A DNA stretch of 64,000 nt from Siphonodentalium dalli. Taxonomy: Eukaryota > Mollusca > Scaphopoda > Gadilida > Siphonodentaliidae. The notes beneath the pieces were generated by a model. It made no database searches. It was given only the letters and a program-made list of their open reading frames with translations, and had not been told where the DNA came from. The DNA is taken from assembly GCA_032622095.1 (NCBI GenBank), contig CP136062.1:201713959-201777958 (forward strand), given 5' to 3'. Of the stretch, positions 1 through 12,421 are shown piece after piece (position 1 is the first letter of the stretch; each line of letters opens with the position of its first letter). The translations under genes and the position numbers were made by a program.

Positions 1-169
1 TCTAGTGTTTTGTACACAGCGAATCAATAGGTTAGTTTAAACATTTCTCTTGCCTGATTTTAGAACACATGGTATAATATTATAACACACTTTATACAGG
101 TAATGGGATTGGAGGATAAGTGCTGTCTAACTTGTGGGTACCCATCCTCTCCCATTTGTCAATTATACA

Positions 170-428
170 TTAAAGGTACTCGATCCGATCAGACGCTCCT
201 AAATTACAATTGCTTCAGGGGTACAAAATATGTGATTCGAGTCGAGGAACCCACCCATCAAAGGTCAGAGTGATCAGATATCGATTTTTGAAGTTTGTTA
301 TTTCTCGAGTCTGCAGTTATTATATAGTGGCCCAGAAACACGTGGTCAAACGGGTGGTCTTTCGGATGAAGATGGATAACTCTAAAATCAAGTGGTAATA
401 ATAACAACTTGATTTTAGAGTTATCCAT
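170..428 (-). repeat. Dispersed MITE-like repeat, family R1 (partial copy)
   Basis: The stretch opens with TTAAAGGTACTC and matches the reverse complement of the right half of the fuller copy at 54159-54606, including a shared segment around GATGGATAACTCTAAAATCA. It ends in a perfect 21-bp inverted repeat (372-392 against 408-428) with a 15-base loop. Comparing copies gives terminal inverted repeats of about 20 bp beginning TTAAAGGTACTC, as expected of a non-autonomous DNA transposon. No coding signal is seen. Confidence 0.7.
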
Positions 429-1140
429 TGATTAGTATTTACTTATTTACAACTGCGCGTACTTCAGATGTTATCATTTTTAAATCGTACAGTCGACGTT
501 GTTGAAATTGACGTTTGTTTTTCAAAACGTTTGTTTTGATCAAAACATGAAAGTCATAAACACATTAATTCGCAAAAATAACAGACGACAATTGTGTTTC
601 ACATATAGAGATGTGTAAATCAATATGGTGGGTTAGACTAAGATTTAGAGGAAAGTTGGTTATCATATCTCTATGAAGATACACATGTTTAAAGAGTTAC
701 ATATATGTCCAGGTGCGCATCTGTTCATGATGCTATAGTGGCTAATTATTCTCAGTTTAAAAAGAAATGTTGTTATATATCAGATACATTTGCCCGACAG
801 AGATGTTTTAAGTTATGTATTTTCGGCTATGAGTCTGTTCTAAAAAAAATGAAAGAAATCCTCTATATCGGTTAGATGTACCCTTGTCAGGTGCCAGTAT
901 TGGGTTATCCTGAAAAGTCATGTGCTGCTGACTGTGTTTTCTGTTATATCAGAAGAATCTACATTTGACTGCACACTGTGACCACTATTTTTGAAGAGGC
1001 CTTCTATATATTTCCATCTCTCTTGACAAATTCTATCTTTTTTGTGTGGAAAATATATTGAATGAGACAGACTCAATTGTAACATGCTATCCTCTGACGG
1101 TTCAAAGTTCCTCCTTTTGCAAGAATATGTGTATCACTTA
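429..1140. other. Intergenic sequence, nothing recognised
   Basis: AT-rich sequence without a long open frame, recognisable repeat or RNA gene. Confidence 0.6.
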
Positions 1141-1144
1141 AATA

Positions 1145-1330
1145 ACGTTACACAATCCGATTCGATGGTCCCCAGATTCCAACACCAACAACATTTCTTG
1201 AAATGCCGCTTCAGTTATCAGAATCGATTTAATGCCAACACATTATGCTAACCACTGTCAACTATAGTATAAAATTGCCCAAAAAGTGTTTATATCAACA
1301 TTTTGTTCAATACAATTTGGTGTGGAGAGT
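1145..1330 (+). repeat. Dispersed repeat R1, left-half fragment
   Basis: It runs parallel to 54173-54345: the same ATCCGATTCGATGGTCCCC start, a shared GCTTCAGTTATCAGAATCGA block, then TGCTAACCACT and CAACTATAGTA. The copy is diverged and lacks the right half present in the 170-428 and 54159 copies. Confidence 0.7.
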
Positions 1331-1559
1331 ATGTCGTTCGGTATTCGTCGAATATTTTCCAGGCCGCCAAATATTTGAGGTGGTTCCTCGTCTCAAATCT
1401 AAGATTTTTTACACCGAAGCGAAATAAATGGGGCACTAAATCGGAGTATTGATCTTTAATGCTTTCTTCAATATATATTTGTTCACCTAGCCAATTATAT
1501 GAATGCCATAATTCCCGTCCCATATAAATACCACAGTTTAGAAGATATAATTTTTTAAA

Positions 1560-2790
1560 TGATTAAATTCGTTCACAAATTGCCAAGGCTGTGATATTTA
1601 AAAGCCAAATACTTCTTGGATATCGGCTGTGGAAATTAATGCTAAACATAGTAGTGCCAGTTTTTAGTGCACCCCTGGCTCGAACGGCAGCATATATCAT
1701 GGAGATGATTATGTATAAGTTTTTCTTCAAAAAGCTGCTGCCCCTCCCATTTTCTGCCCATGACACAATCAGAGTCACCTTAGAAAATTTTAACCTGCAC
1801 CATTATCGTCCTCGTAAAAAGTTACCCCTGTTCGACCCCTTTGGTGCCATCTAGATGGTCCCCGTGAAGTTATATAGAACACAGACAGGCAGACATTCGC
1901 AAATATACACAACAAATGTGGCGACTTTAACCCACACGATTTGATTCATCGTATCATTGGAGAAGAACGCGCGTGTATGAATTGGTGGAAATTGGCGCTA
2001 AACATATTTTTATCAGTTTTTGTGACCTGACCGCCCTATCTCTGACTCAAGCGGCACCACTTTTGCATCTTTAAACCACACAATTAGAATCAAATTTAGT
2101 AACCCCCTCCCCCGTGTATCTCTCACCCAAAAGGCACCCATTCGGCTTTTTAAACCACACGCACACGTATATTCCTCGTATCACGGAGAAGAATATATAT
2201 CAATTTGGTGGAAATCGGTGCTAAAAATATTTATTTTTTATCAATTTCATGGTGCCCCCCCCCCCCCTCCATGCACCCCTTGATTCGAATGGCCCCATTT
2301 TGATATCTGTAAACCACACACTTAGACTCCTGATATCGCGGAGATGCTTATGTATATGTTTGACGGTATGATCTGCGACTAAACAAATTCTTATAAAATT
2401 TAGTGCCCCCCCCCCCATCTCTCACCCAAACGGCACCAATTTGGCGTCTTTAAATCGTGCGATTAGATTCCTTGCATCATGAAGAATGTGTATCAATTTT
2501 GGTGGAAATCGGCACTAAAAATATTGTTACCAATGTTGGTGCCCATCTGCCTCGATCGGTGCCACTTTTGAAATCTTTAAACCACACCATGATCATCTAA
2601 ATTCATGGTGGAAATCGGCGACAAAAATGATCTAAACATACTGTTATCAATGTTGGTGCCCCTCTAGTTCCCTTCGGTTCGCCCCTGACTCGAACGGCGC
2701 CACTTTTGACATATTTAAACCACACCATTAGATTCCATGCACATATCATGGAGATGATTGGGTTCGTCCATGCAAATGACAAATTTTAGG
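1560..2790 (+). repeat. Degenerate tandem repeat array with C-runs
   Basis: A loose module recurs: TTTAAACCACAC, then ATCATGGAGA, then GGTGGAAATCGGCGCTAAA, then a GGTGCCCC C-rich stretch and CTCGAACGGC. TTTAAACCACAC-type boxes lie near 2073, 2151, 2309, 2580 and 2719. GTGGAAAT boxes lie near 1629, 1985, 2207, 2501 and 2609. Spacing varies, so the array is old. Poly-C runs occur near 2253 and 2406. Short open frames here follow the repeat and are not genes. Confidence 0.65.
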
Positions 2791-2859
2791 TGCTAAAAAG
2801 TGACGCTGGTGTCTGGAGCCACTGTTTCGCAGAACTCGCTACTACTTCATTATGTGGGG

Positions 2860-3459
2860 TTAAAGGGGTACTGTACCCAAGATGTTGTTGTTGGTTTCTA
2901 TAATCCCCGAGTCGGAGAATAAGGTAACAACTTTTCCATTTTTTGAAAGTCTGTCGAGTACGAAGTATTGTTACGGATGGCAAATTTACCGGAATGCAAA
3001 AATACAAATTGTCGTTGTCGAGTAATTTTTGTACAGTTTTCAACCAAATGAATCAAATAAACATTATATTATATGCTTAGTAGTCCCATATACTCATTTA
3101 AGTTAGTGTATGGTCACTAGTCAATGAGTGGCTTGGGTTTTCTCCCCGTATAAGCATAATGTTTCAAACGATCGTGTGTGCAATTGTTTTATTAATCCAG
3201 TATCCCTCAATTATAATTTGATTACGTTTTGTACACGGAAATTCCAATTTTAAGAGACGCCATTTTATGGCTGGAGCCATAAAATCAATTTATATTAAAT
3301 TATTAACTTTTAAATTATTAAATTTTAAGATAGCCTATTAACCTGGGCGTTTACAGAATACATCTTCGACTCAAATTACTTATATTTCTATATAGTATCG
3401 ATAATAGATCGTTGTTATCACCGGGAATTTATTGAAAATGGCGTACAGTACCCCTTTAA
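2860..3459 (-). mobile_element. TTAA-flanked MITE, family M1 (600 bp)
   Basis: The element starts TTAA AGGGGTACTGTAC and ends GTACAGTACCCCT TTAA, so it has inverted termini within a TTAA frame. Its interior matches, in inverted orientation, the copy at 21355-21817 (the segment with CCGGGAATTTATTGAAAATG) and also copies at 22900-23552 and 61078. It has no coding capacity. TTAA boundaries suggest a piggyBac-like target preference, which is an inference from the ends only. Confidence 0.85.
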
Positions 3460-4970
3460 GGTCATCTGAAACAATATTTTTCAAAACTCAAAGACATCCT
3501 CTAAAAATCCACAAATTCATAACTAACCTTCTCTCAATAAACATACCACACCCATGGTGACAGAAAACACTGGTACTCTATTCTACGAAATTTACCCCTA
3601 CTGATCATTCGAAACTGTGGAGTGTTACCTTAAGAGAAATGCAATTTTATTAATCTTTAATAGGGACCACACCTCCATATTCTCTGCATTATACCGCTTA
3701 AAATGATATATTACACCACATGCGTTATTGCAATCACAGGCAGCAAGATTGGGTGGTGCACCCCCATGATTTCACCCCTTTTGGGTCTTTCAAAACCCAA
3801 TGACGTTATGCTTGACGTAGTGACAAAATGGATATATTCAACCATCATATATGGCTTGAAAAAGGTCTGAAATGCTAAAATGTTGTATAAAATATATTAT
3901 GAGATGCATATTTTCATCAGATATCAAAATAAAACATAATATTTCATACAACAACTATCTTTAATACTCTCCCAAAACTATGGGTTAAAAAATTCCAAGT
4001 CTTATTTAGCATTAAGGGAAAGCTTTACAAGGTTATGACATCACATGAACAATATGTTGTCAAGTGAAATATGACCAACGAAACCTGAATTATCATATTT
4101 CACACTTGTGAATAAGAAAGACTGAATATCTAATCTTGTTGTATACTGTGTAATATTCACAATATCAGCCTTTTCAGCTAAGATTCAAGGAGCATATGAT
4201 GTGATGAAGAAGTACTCATCATCTGAAAAATCACCAATGTGACGTCACGTGTGACGTCACACATAATTTACAGTATACCGTCACGTTCCCTGATACCGTG
4301 TAGGTGAAATTTTTACCGAACCAACTTTTTCGTGAAAAAATCACGTGACTTCCGGCAGTGGTTTCACAAAATCGCGGAATCAGCAATGAAACGAATTTGC
4401 TACTTCTCAACTTCCGATATGTGGCAATGAACAACTGAAGTATTTATTTATTTATAAACAGTAAGTTGTTATGAATATGTCACGCAAAGGTTCATATTAG
4501 ATCAGTTTCATTTGTTAGCTAACTGAAGGCAGTTATGGCGTCATGGCGTCAAAACGTCATTTGTCTCTGCGGGCCAGAATCCAGACATGACTGAACGTGT
4601 CATGTCGCTTAATCGCAATATAGAGGCTTTTATTATCAAAGGCCGATATATATATAGGCTATATTAAGGCTATATTAAGGCATGTATATATATCGAAGTC
4701 TACTGGGATCCAACACGATCGTCATTATTAACCAAGCATACGCGTCGCTGACATGCGTATAGGCCTAATATATATGCATATAGTTCCACGACTAATTGCA
4801 CGATCCGTCGCATTGTCCGTCTTGTTACTACTATGCCGGGGTCGTTCTATATATGCCTTTCATATTATCATATTAATCAAGCGTGTGCATTGCCTATCAA
4901 TGAGTGTGTTGTGCATACAATGTTATTTACAATTGAATGTAACATAAAATTACAAACTAAAAAATCGAAA
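3460..4970. other. Intergenic sequence; paired CRE-like palindromes
   Basis: No gene is supported. Two TGACGTCA boxes (the CREB/ATF consensus) sit 12 bases apart at 4240-4247 and 4252-4259, separated by CGTG. Whether they act as a promoter or enhancer cannot be told, as no adjacent transcript is visible. Confidence 0.5.
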
Positions 4971-5382
4971 CAGTAGGGGAGACCCGGGCAAAGTGGGACA
5001 CCCGGGCAAAGCGGGACATCGGCATAACATGCCTGAAACGTGCCGCGCATTTCCCGGGAAACTTGATAACGTTAGATGACGTCAGTTGTGACTAATTTGT
5101 TTTGAGAGCCACTCGAGTTTAGAAGAGATCACCAGGCTACTTCTGTGGTGCAAAATTCGATTTTTCTGAACAATAAGTACCATATAGTTTCACTAATTTT
5201 CGTTCGTTGCTTTCGCCACAGAACCATTTCCTAACCTCACCTAACAGTAACACAAAAATAAATAATTATGTCTCTGTAAACTGTCAATACATGCGTCATA
5301 GATATGATCATTTCGGGCAAAGTGGGACGCCAAAAGTGTCCCGCTTTGCCCGAGCCTGTCTCGCTTTGCCCGGAATGGTTGT
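4971..5382. mobile_element. Inverted-repeat element with repeated GGGCAAAGTGGGAC ends
   Basis: Direct copies of CGGGCAAAG(T/C)GGGAC lie at about 4983, 5001 and 5312. Inverted copies (GTCCCGCTTTGCCCG type) lie at about 5337 and 5358. The right pair forms an inner hairpin at 5314-5350. The whole behaves as a roughly 410-bp non-autonomous element with compound termini. The superfamily is not assigned. Confidence 0.65.
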
Positions 5383-5424
5383 CAATATAGTATATTTGCC
5401 TTGCAATTTCTCGGCCACTTGACA

Positions 5425-7165
5425 GATATGGTCAAATAAAGGGAGTTGTAGGGTGGCCCCCAAGCCTATCTAAATATTCATCCTTTCATCCCACCCCGAT
5501 CCAAAATGGTTTAAATAGGGCACCCATGCCATTTCTCGGCCTTTTATTTTTACCGATTTACTTCAAACAAAGGTTGTTGTATGGTGGCCCCAAGCCAATC
5601 TAAATATTCACCCTTTCGCCCCACCCGATCCAAAATGGCCGCCGCCCAGAAAGGTTATAATATGGCACCTTGCCATTTCTCGACCCCTTGGCCAATTTAG
5701 GTCAAACAAGGGTGAAATGGGTGAATATTTAGATAGGCTTGGGGACACCCCACAACACCATTTATTTGACCTAATTCGGTCACGGGGACGAGAAATGGCA
5801 TGGGTGTCCTATCTATTTGAATCCCTATGGATGACAGCCATACTGGATGGGGTGGGGTGTGAGAAAAGAGTCCATTGTGGGTCACCCTTCAACACCCTTT
5901 GTTTTACCTAAATCGGTCAAGGGCCGAGAAATGGCATAGATGCCATATTTGAACCCTTCTGTGCGGCGGTCAGTTTGGATCGGGGTGCGGCTAAATGGGT
6001 GAATATTTAGATTGACTTGGGGGACACCCTCCAACAACCTTTGTTTGACCTAAATCAGTGAAGGGGCCGAGAAATGGCATTGGTGCCAGATTTTACAATT
6101 TCTGGACGGCGGCCATTTTGGATCGGGGTGGTATGAATGGGGTGAATATTTAGATTGGCTTGGGGGGCCACCATACAACACCCTTTGTTTGACCTAAATC
6201 GTTCAATGGGTCGAGAAAAGGCATGGGTACCCTATTTCAACCTTTCTGGATGGCAGACATTTTGGATCGGGTGGGGTGAAAGGGGTGAATATTTAAATTA
6301 TCCTGGGGGCACCCTATATCATCCTTTGTTTGACCTAAATCGGCCAACGGGACGAGAAATGGCATGAGTGTCATATTTGAACCCATCTGATCGGCAGCCA
6401 TTTTGGATCGGGGTGGTGTGAAAGGGGTGAATATTTAGATAGTCTTGGTGGCACCATACAACAACCTTTGTTTGACCTAAATCGGTCAAGGGGTCGATAA
6501 ATGGCATTGGTGCCCTATTTTACAATTTCTTGACGGCGGCCATTTTAGATCGGGGTGGGGTGAAGGGTGAATATTTAGATTGGCTTTTGGCCACCATATA
6601 ACACCCTTTGTTTGACTAAATCTGTCAACGGGACGAGAAATGGCATGGGTATCCTATTTGAACCCTTCTGATCGGCGGCCATTTTGGATCGGGGTGGTGT
6701 GAACGGGGTGAATATTATATTATATTGGTGGCACCATACAACAGCCTTTGTTTGACCAAAATCGGTCAAAAGGCCGAGAAATGGCACCGGTGGCCTATTT
6801 GAATCCCTCTGGACGGCGGCCATTTTGGATCAAGGTGGGGTGAAAGGGGTGAATATTTAGATTATATTGGTGGCACCCTACAACGGCCTTTGTTTGACCT
6901 AAATCGGTCAAAAGGCCGAGAAATGGCATGGGTGGCCTATTTGAACCCCTCTGGACAGCGACCATTTTGGATCAGGTTGATGTGTGTGGAAAGAGTACCT
7001 TGGGGTGGGGGGGGGGACACCCTACAACACCATTTGTTTTACCTAAATATGTCAACGGGGCGAGAAATGGCATGGGTGTCCTATTTGAACCCTTCTGGTT
7101 GGCTGCCATTTTGGATCGGGTGGTGTGAAAGGGGTCAAAAGTCCGAGAAATGGTCCGATAGATGA
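5425..7165 (+). repeat. 142-bp satellite array with an inverted left end
   Basis: The unit contains GGGTGAATATTTAGATTGGC, CCTTTGTTTGACCTAAATCG, CGAGAAATGGCATGGGT and GGCGGCCATTTTGGATCGGG. GAATATTTAG recurs near 5999, 6141, 6284, 6427, 6569, 6710 and 6851, giving a period of 141-143 bp. About ten units read forward from 5710. Two units at 5430-5710 read in reverse, so the array is head-to-head around 5710. Open frames of 60-90 codons here are repeat artefacts. Confidence 0.9.
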
Positions 7166-7774
7166 TGTGTTATGAATATTAATTGCGCCGCGAGCAGCCG
7201 CGAGTACTTTTTATGTGAAGTGTTCGTTCGTTATATATGTACATGAATCTGCTATAACACCATTAGTCCAGGCACATTAGGCGTGAATGGGGAAAAGTAA
7301 GGAAATAAATCCGGGAAAACTGATTTAAAAAAAATATTATTTAGGCCATAACATCGCGGATGCGTCACGAAAAGTCCCCTAAAATCGGAGTTGAGCTTTC
7401 GGAGTTAACCAATTTTTTCCATAATTTTTAGTTTTTTTTATATTTTTCACAATCATAGGAATAGTGGGATGATATAACAATTTTTCAGCCGAAACATATA
7501 CCAAATGTACTCAATATTGTTCAACACACGATTCTCGAACGAGAGAAACAAATTCAACGGGGGAATTGAATGAATTTCGCAGATATGGATATAAAATAAC
7601 ATAATGACCCCAAAAAATGACGATTTTTTTCAGACAAACTGTCCTATTCGATGTCAAATTTCTCTGGCTATTCATTACGTAGGCGCAAGCAATTTGTTTT
7701 AAAAACTGCACAGACATCACTCCTGCAATATAATATGCGGGATTAGCAACTATACCTATGATAGGTGGTCAATA
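7166..7774. other. Intergenic sequence, nothing recognised
   Basis: No gene, RNA or repeat identified between the 142-bp satellite and the fold-back structure. Confidence 0.5.
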
Positions 7775-8559
7775 CTTGTAAAAACATAACCCTACCCCTA
7801 AACTGGCTCTCGTCACATTTTGCTCTTCCGCTAGTCCAAGTGCTTGTAGTAGAAAACACACCAACTGTGAAAAGGGCGATAAAAGCGTGAAACTTGGCAC
7901 ATATGTTCCTTATACGCTACTGCTCATTTTCACATGTGGCGACATTTGCGACAGGCTCTTCTTAGCAACGGTTGCTAGGCAACTACCCGGCATCGGATTA
8001 ATGCATATGCCAGATATTATATGTGTTCTAACAAACTAAACTACGTCGTGTAGCATTTTTATGGTGAAAATAACTGTTGTCAGTTTTGACGAGACTGACA
8101 AATTACCATATTTCTTACTTACAAGGGGTGACGGTTGCTAGGGACACACACACAATCTAAAAATGCACATATGACTGATATTATGGTAGCTTTAACAAAC
8201 TAAACTACACCTAATAGCACTTTTATGTTGAAAACAATTAGAATAGTTGTTGTTAGTGTTGAGCTGGCCAAAAAAAAATACCATATATTTCTTACTTATA
8301 TGAGTGGTAACTGTTGCCAGGGTCATACCCGAAATACAAAAATGCACATATGACTGGTATTATGGTAGTATTAACGTTTTTATGGTGAAAACAATTATAA
8401 ATGTTGTTAGTGTGAGCCTAACCAGCATATGGGTACAATTATCCGTTATGCTCCATCAGTTTAGATATCGGGAATTCAAAGTGAGAGTTGAAAAGTTGTT
8501 GCTTATATTTATTATGAGGCATGGCCATAATAGTTATATAAGCCATAGACCCACACAGC

Positions 8560-8951
8560 TAGTTGTATAATGTAAGCCACAGACCCACTCTACTATATAT
8601 GAAGAACATAGCTAGGGTCAGCCACCAATATGTTAGCCATGGGCCTATCCTGCAATAGTTAGGTTAGGAACCCAGGCACATATATAGTCACAGGACCCAT
8701 GTCCATACATATAGACTATGGACGTAGGATATGTATAGTCCATGAACCAGACCGCTTCATATAAGCATACATGTATGGTATATATGACCATGACCATGAC
8801 ACTGTTACATGATGCAAATACCCAAGTGCCCACAATAGACCATGTACTAAGATACCATATAGACCAAGTCCGATGCACAATACTTAGTGCACCATGGCTT
8901 CAGGACCCTATATATGGTATGAACATATGAGACAGTTTTGTGACAGACCAA

Positions 8952-9010
<59 letters not shown>

Positions 9011-10280
9011 CCGATGCCACATATACGAAAGTTAAGGATGGGGGCCCTTATAAATAGCCCATACACATATGGCACTGTAGGTTGGCCATGGACACATACC
9101 CATACGTGTAGGCCATGGACCAAGGCCGATATATGTATGCCATATTGCATTGTACCCAGGCATAAGCAGGTGTCTGTCTATATGTAGGATATGGACCCAC
9201 CCATTATACGTGATATATCTACATCAAAGACCCAGGCAAGTTTAAATAGTCCTAATACGCAGGTGACTATAATGATGTATGCAGTGGATACAGGCGCCTA
9301 TATGTAGGACATGGGCACAGGTCCCTAAATAAAAGCTACGGCGCCGGCGTTATTAATCATTTCATAGATTCACATATACGCTGGTAGGCAATGGACTGAT
9401 CCACATATATATGAGCCACATGGACCCCATGCCTACGGGTAAGTCATGGACCAATGTGCATATGCATGGATCCACGTCTCTATATGAATACCATATACGT
9501 ACGTCCATTTTCAGCCATTCGACAAACGCCCTATAGGATGGAGGTCCCTATCGATTGGCCGTGTGCACCACCATAGCTTGGCTATGGACCCAGGATCATA
9601 TCAGTAGGAAATTGAGACGGGCCACTATGGACAGCCCATGTATCCAGGCTGATTTAGTTATGACCTTATTACCAGACATTTATATGTAAGACATGAACCC
9701 ATCCCATGAATTTACATGTTACATGACTATCTATGTTATAACCACAGCCACGCATACGCCATGGACCCATACGAACACCACATGTAGTGCTAATACACAT
9801 GTGTCTATAGTTATGAACGCATGACATGTACCCGGGTCTATACGGCAAATCAATAAAACCAACCCTAAATAGTATATCATCGGTCCAGTCCCCTTTCTAT
9901 GACATGGACACAGTAGTTAAGACACGTCATTGGATGATGTTCCTTCGTAACTATGGGTTGGTAATGGGCCCATGACTGCCCATGTACATGGGTATTGGTC
10001 ACCGGTTCCAAAGGGTCGTTCGTAGTATCTCAGTCTTAAATATATAGCCACGCTCATGTACGAGATCCTATAGACTTGTAAATGACTCATGACCATGTAT
10101 TGACATATATGTAGTTATGGCATGGATAGGAAGGAAACACAGTTAGTTCATATCGTATAGCAACTGGTATGCGGATGCTACCACACCGTGATAGAGTGTT
10201 CTGCACGGATGCCATTGTCAAATGTAGAGCGAATGTCCGATTCCATGGGGGGTTCAGGTGGTATCGACATAAATGTGGGT
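8560..10280. repeat. Degenerate 40-50-bp satellite core of fold-back I
   Basis: The region repeats loosely around CATGGACCCA, GGCACATATATAG and TAGGCCATGGACC. The period is irregular at roughly 40-50 bases and the copies are heavily diverged. A similar satellite (CCATGACCATACAGTCACTCC-like) fills fold-back II at 57180-59460. Confidence 0.65.
8954..9006. repeat. (TA)n microsatellite
   Basis: Uninterrupted alternating TA run of about 53 bases inside the satellite core. It produces the spurious alternating Tyr-Ile open frames. Confidence 0.95.
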
Positions 10281-11449
10281 CAATATTTTTACATGTCTCA
10301 TTAAAATGTATTCCAACAGTCGATTGATGGAAGAAACAATAATAAACTCCACACAGGTATGTGATTATGATAAAACTAACTAAATAGTCTGTCAGTTTAA
10401 AGAAGATTTGTCAATGGTAGGTGGTTACCTAGCAACAATGAAACCTCAATACCAATTTGCCACACGAGAATCACACGAGAATCCATCAGTACACAACACA
10501 ACAACATTTTGTTATGCATTATTGTCAATATAAGCATAATATGGCATATTATGAAACAATTATATCATGCAAATTTCCCGAAACTCATACCATATTATGA
10601 AACAGTTATATCAGTTAAATTACCAGAAACTCATACATATGGTATGTTTTCAAAGGTGGATATGTCCATAGAAACCATTACACCCCCGTTAGGTAACGAA
10701 TGCGGCAACTTTACTGCCATGTTCACACTAACAACAATTATAATAATTGTTTTCAATATAAAAATGTTACAGGACGTAGTTTAGTTTGTTAAAACTACCA
10801 TAATATCAGTCATGTGTGCATTTTTCGATGTCGGTATGTCCCTAGCAACCGTTACCAGAAATATATAGTATTTTTTATAGTCGAACCCACACTAACAATA
10901 ACTATTACAATTGTTTCATCATAAAATGATAATGACGTAATTTATATTAGTTTGTCAAAACTACCATAATATCAGTCAGCTCGGCATTTTTCGATTTCGG
11001 GTATGTCCCTAGCAACCGTTACCACCCCTGTAAGTAAGAACTATGATAATTTTCCAGCCAGATCCACTCGAACAACACCTAATATTATTTTCACCATAAA
11101 AATGCTGCATGACGTAGGTTAGAATGTTAAAACTGCCATAATATCAGTCATATCTGTATTTCTTCGATGTGGGATAGTTGCCTAGCAACCGTTGCCAAGG
11201 AAGGATATGTCGCGATGTCTTCACATCTGAAAATGATTAATAGTGTATAAGGAACCTATGTTCCAAGTTTCATAGTGTTATCACCATTTGCACAATTGTT
11301 ACGTCAAACGCCAGGACTATTATTTGGTATGTTTGCCTTTCAGACACTCAAAGCCATGGCGTAGTGTTATGTTTCCGGCTATAAAATCTTAAAGGAATAG
11401 GGTGCTGAAAAAACAATAATATTTTCTTTCAATATACCGATAATATATA

Positions 11450-12063
11450 TATACTAGCCGATGAGCCCGACGTTGTCCGGGCTATTCAAAAACCAAATTT
11501 CAAGTCGATAGCTCCACCCGATTCCGAGATTTGGTCTGCGCATGCACGAGGCTGGCGTCGCACGGGCTCGGCGACCCGATAAAATTCGTATCCGGGGCAA
11601 GATACATTCACATAGCAAATTTTAAGTCGATAGCTCCACCCGTTTCCGAGATCTCGTCTGTGCATGCGCGAAGCTGGCGTCGCACGGGCTCGGCGACCCG
11701 ATAAAATTCGTATCCGGGGCAAGATACATTCACAAACCAAATTTCAAGTCGATAGCTCCACCGTTTCCGAGATCTCGTCTGCGCATGCGCAAAGCTGTCG
11801 TCGCACGGGCTCGGCGACCCGATAAAATTCGTATCTGGGGCAAGATATATTCACATAGCAAATTTCAAGTTGATAGCTCCACCCGTTTCCGAGATCTCGT
11901 CTGCGCATGCGCGAAGCGGGCGCCGCACGGGCTCGCCAATACGACAACGTCGACCGCCTGGTCAAACTACACACACGTGCCAAGTTTCATCCCGATCGGT
12001 CGAGAATCGTAGATTTGTATAAATGACAGACAGACATACAGAGGTCTTCAAAATATATATGAG
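11450..12063 (-). repeat. 122-bp repeat array, block 1 (four units)
   Basis: The array opens with CTAGCCGATGAGCCCGACG and repeats AAGTCGATAGCTCCACC at 11502, 11625, 11746 and 11867 (period 121-123 bp). It closes with CCAAGTTTCATCCCGATCGG and GACAGACAGACATACAGAGG. Elements with this opening and a GACAGACA tail are common repeats in invertebrate genomes. The stop-poor minus-strand frames of 70-85 codons come from the GC-rich unit. Confidence 0.85.
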
Positions 12064-12169
12064 ATAATGTCCATTGGGCGCATATAATCTAATATTCGGC
12101 CGCCATTCGTTATTTTTATAACGATTATAACAAATTCCGAAGTTAGCCGAAGATTTTGTTGTAGACGAA

Positions 12170-12245
12170 GTCACGTGATCATCGGCCCGATCACGTGATT
12201 GTCACATGTAAACAGAAGCATAGCACGTGATCGATCACGTGGTAA
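12170..12245. promoter_or_regulatory. Cluster of CACGTG boxes, copy 1
   Basis: Within 76 bases there are four CACGTG cores, mostly as TCACGTGA: near 12176, 12195, 12224 and 12236. These are canonical bHLH-zip (E-box) sites by sequence. The cluster lies in the duplicated right part of the repeat block, so it may simply travel with the element. Confidence 0.45.
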
Positions 12246-12421
12246 CCCATTTGCACCATTTGCACAATTGTTACGTCAAACGCCAGGACTATTATTTGGT
12301 ATGTTTGCCTTTCAGACACTCAAAGCCATGGCGTAGTGTTATGTTTCCGGCTATAAAATCTTAAAGGAATAGGGTGCTGAAAAAACAATAATATTTTCTT
12401 TCAATATACCGATAATATATA

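Larger units (their letters stand above)
7775..11365. mobile_element. Giant fold-back element I (3.6 kb, arms plus satellite core)
   Basis: The left arm (about 7775-8560) is the reverse complement of the right arm (about 10310-11365). For example, the block at 7870-7960 with GTGAAACTTGGCACATATGT pairs with 11210-11290. The right arm is built of about three tandem 170-bp units, each with ACTACCATAATATCAGTCA and CCTAGCAACCGTTACC (near 10779, 10949 and 11120). Between the arms lies a degenerate 40-50-bp satellite. The layout matches 55980-60880. No transposase is visible. The arms are diverged, so the exact ends are uncertain. Confidence 0.75.

Noticed and set aside
5425-7165. CRISPR-like regular repeats
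   Set aside because: The 142-bp units are fully repetitive with no unique spacers and the sequence is eukaryotic; it is a satellite.
8894-9187. 97-codon frame with Tyr-Ile repeat
   Set aside because: Produced by the (TA)n microsatellite.
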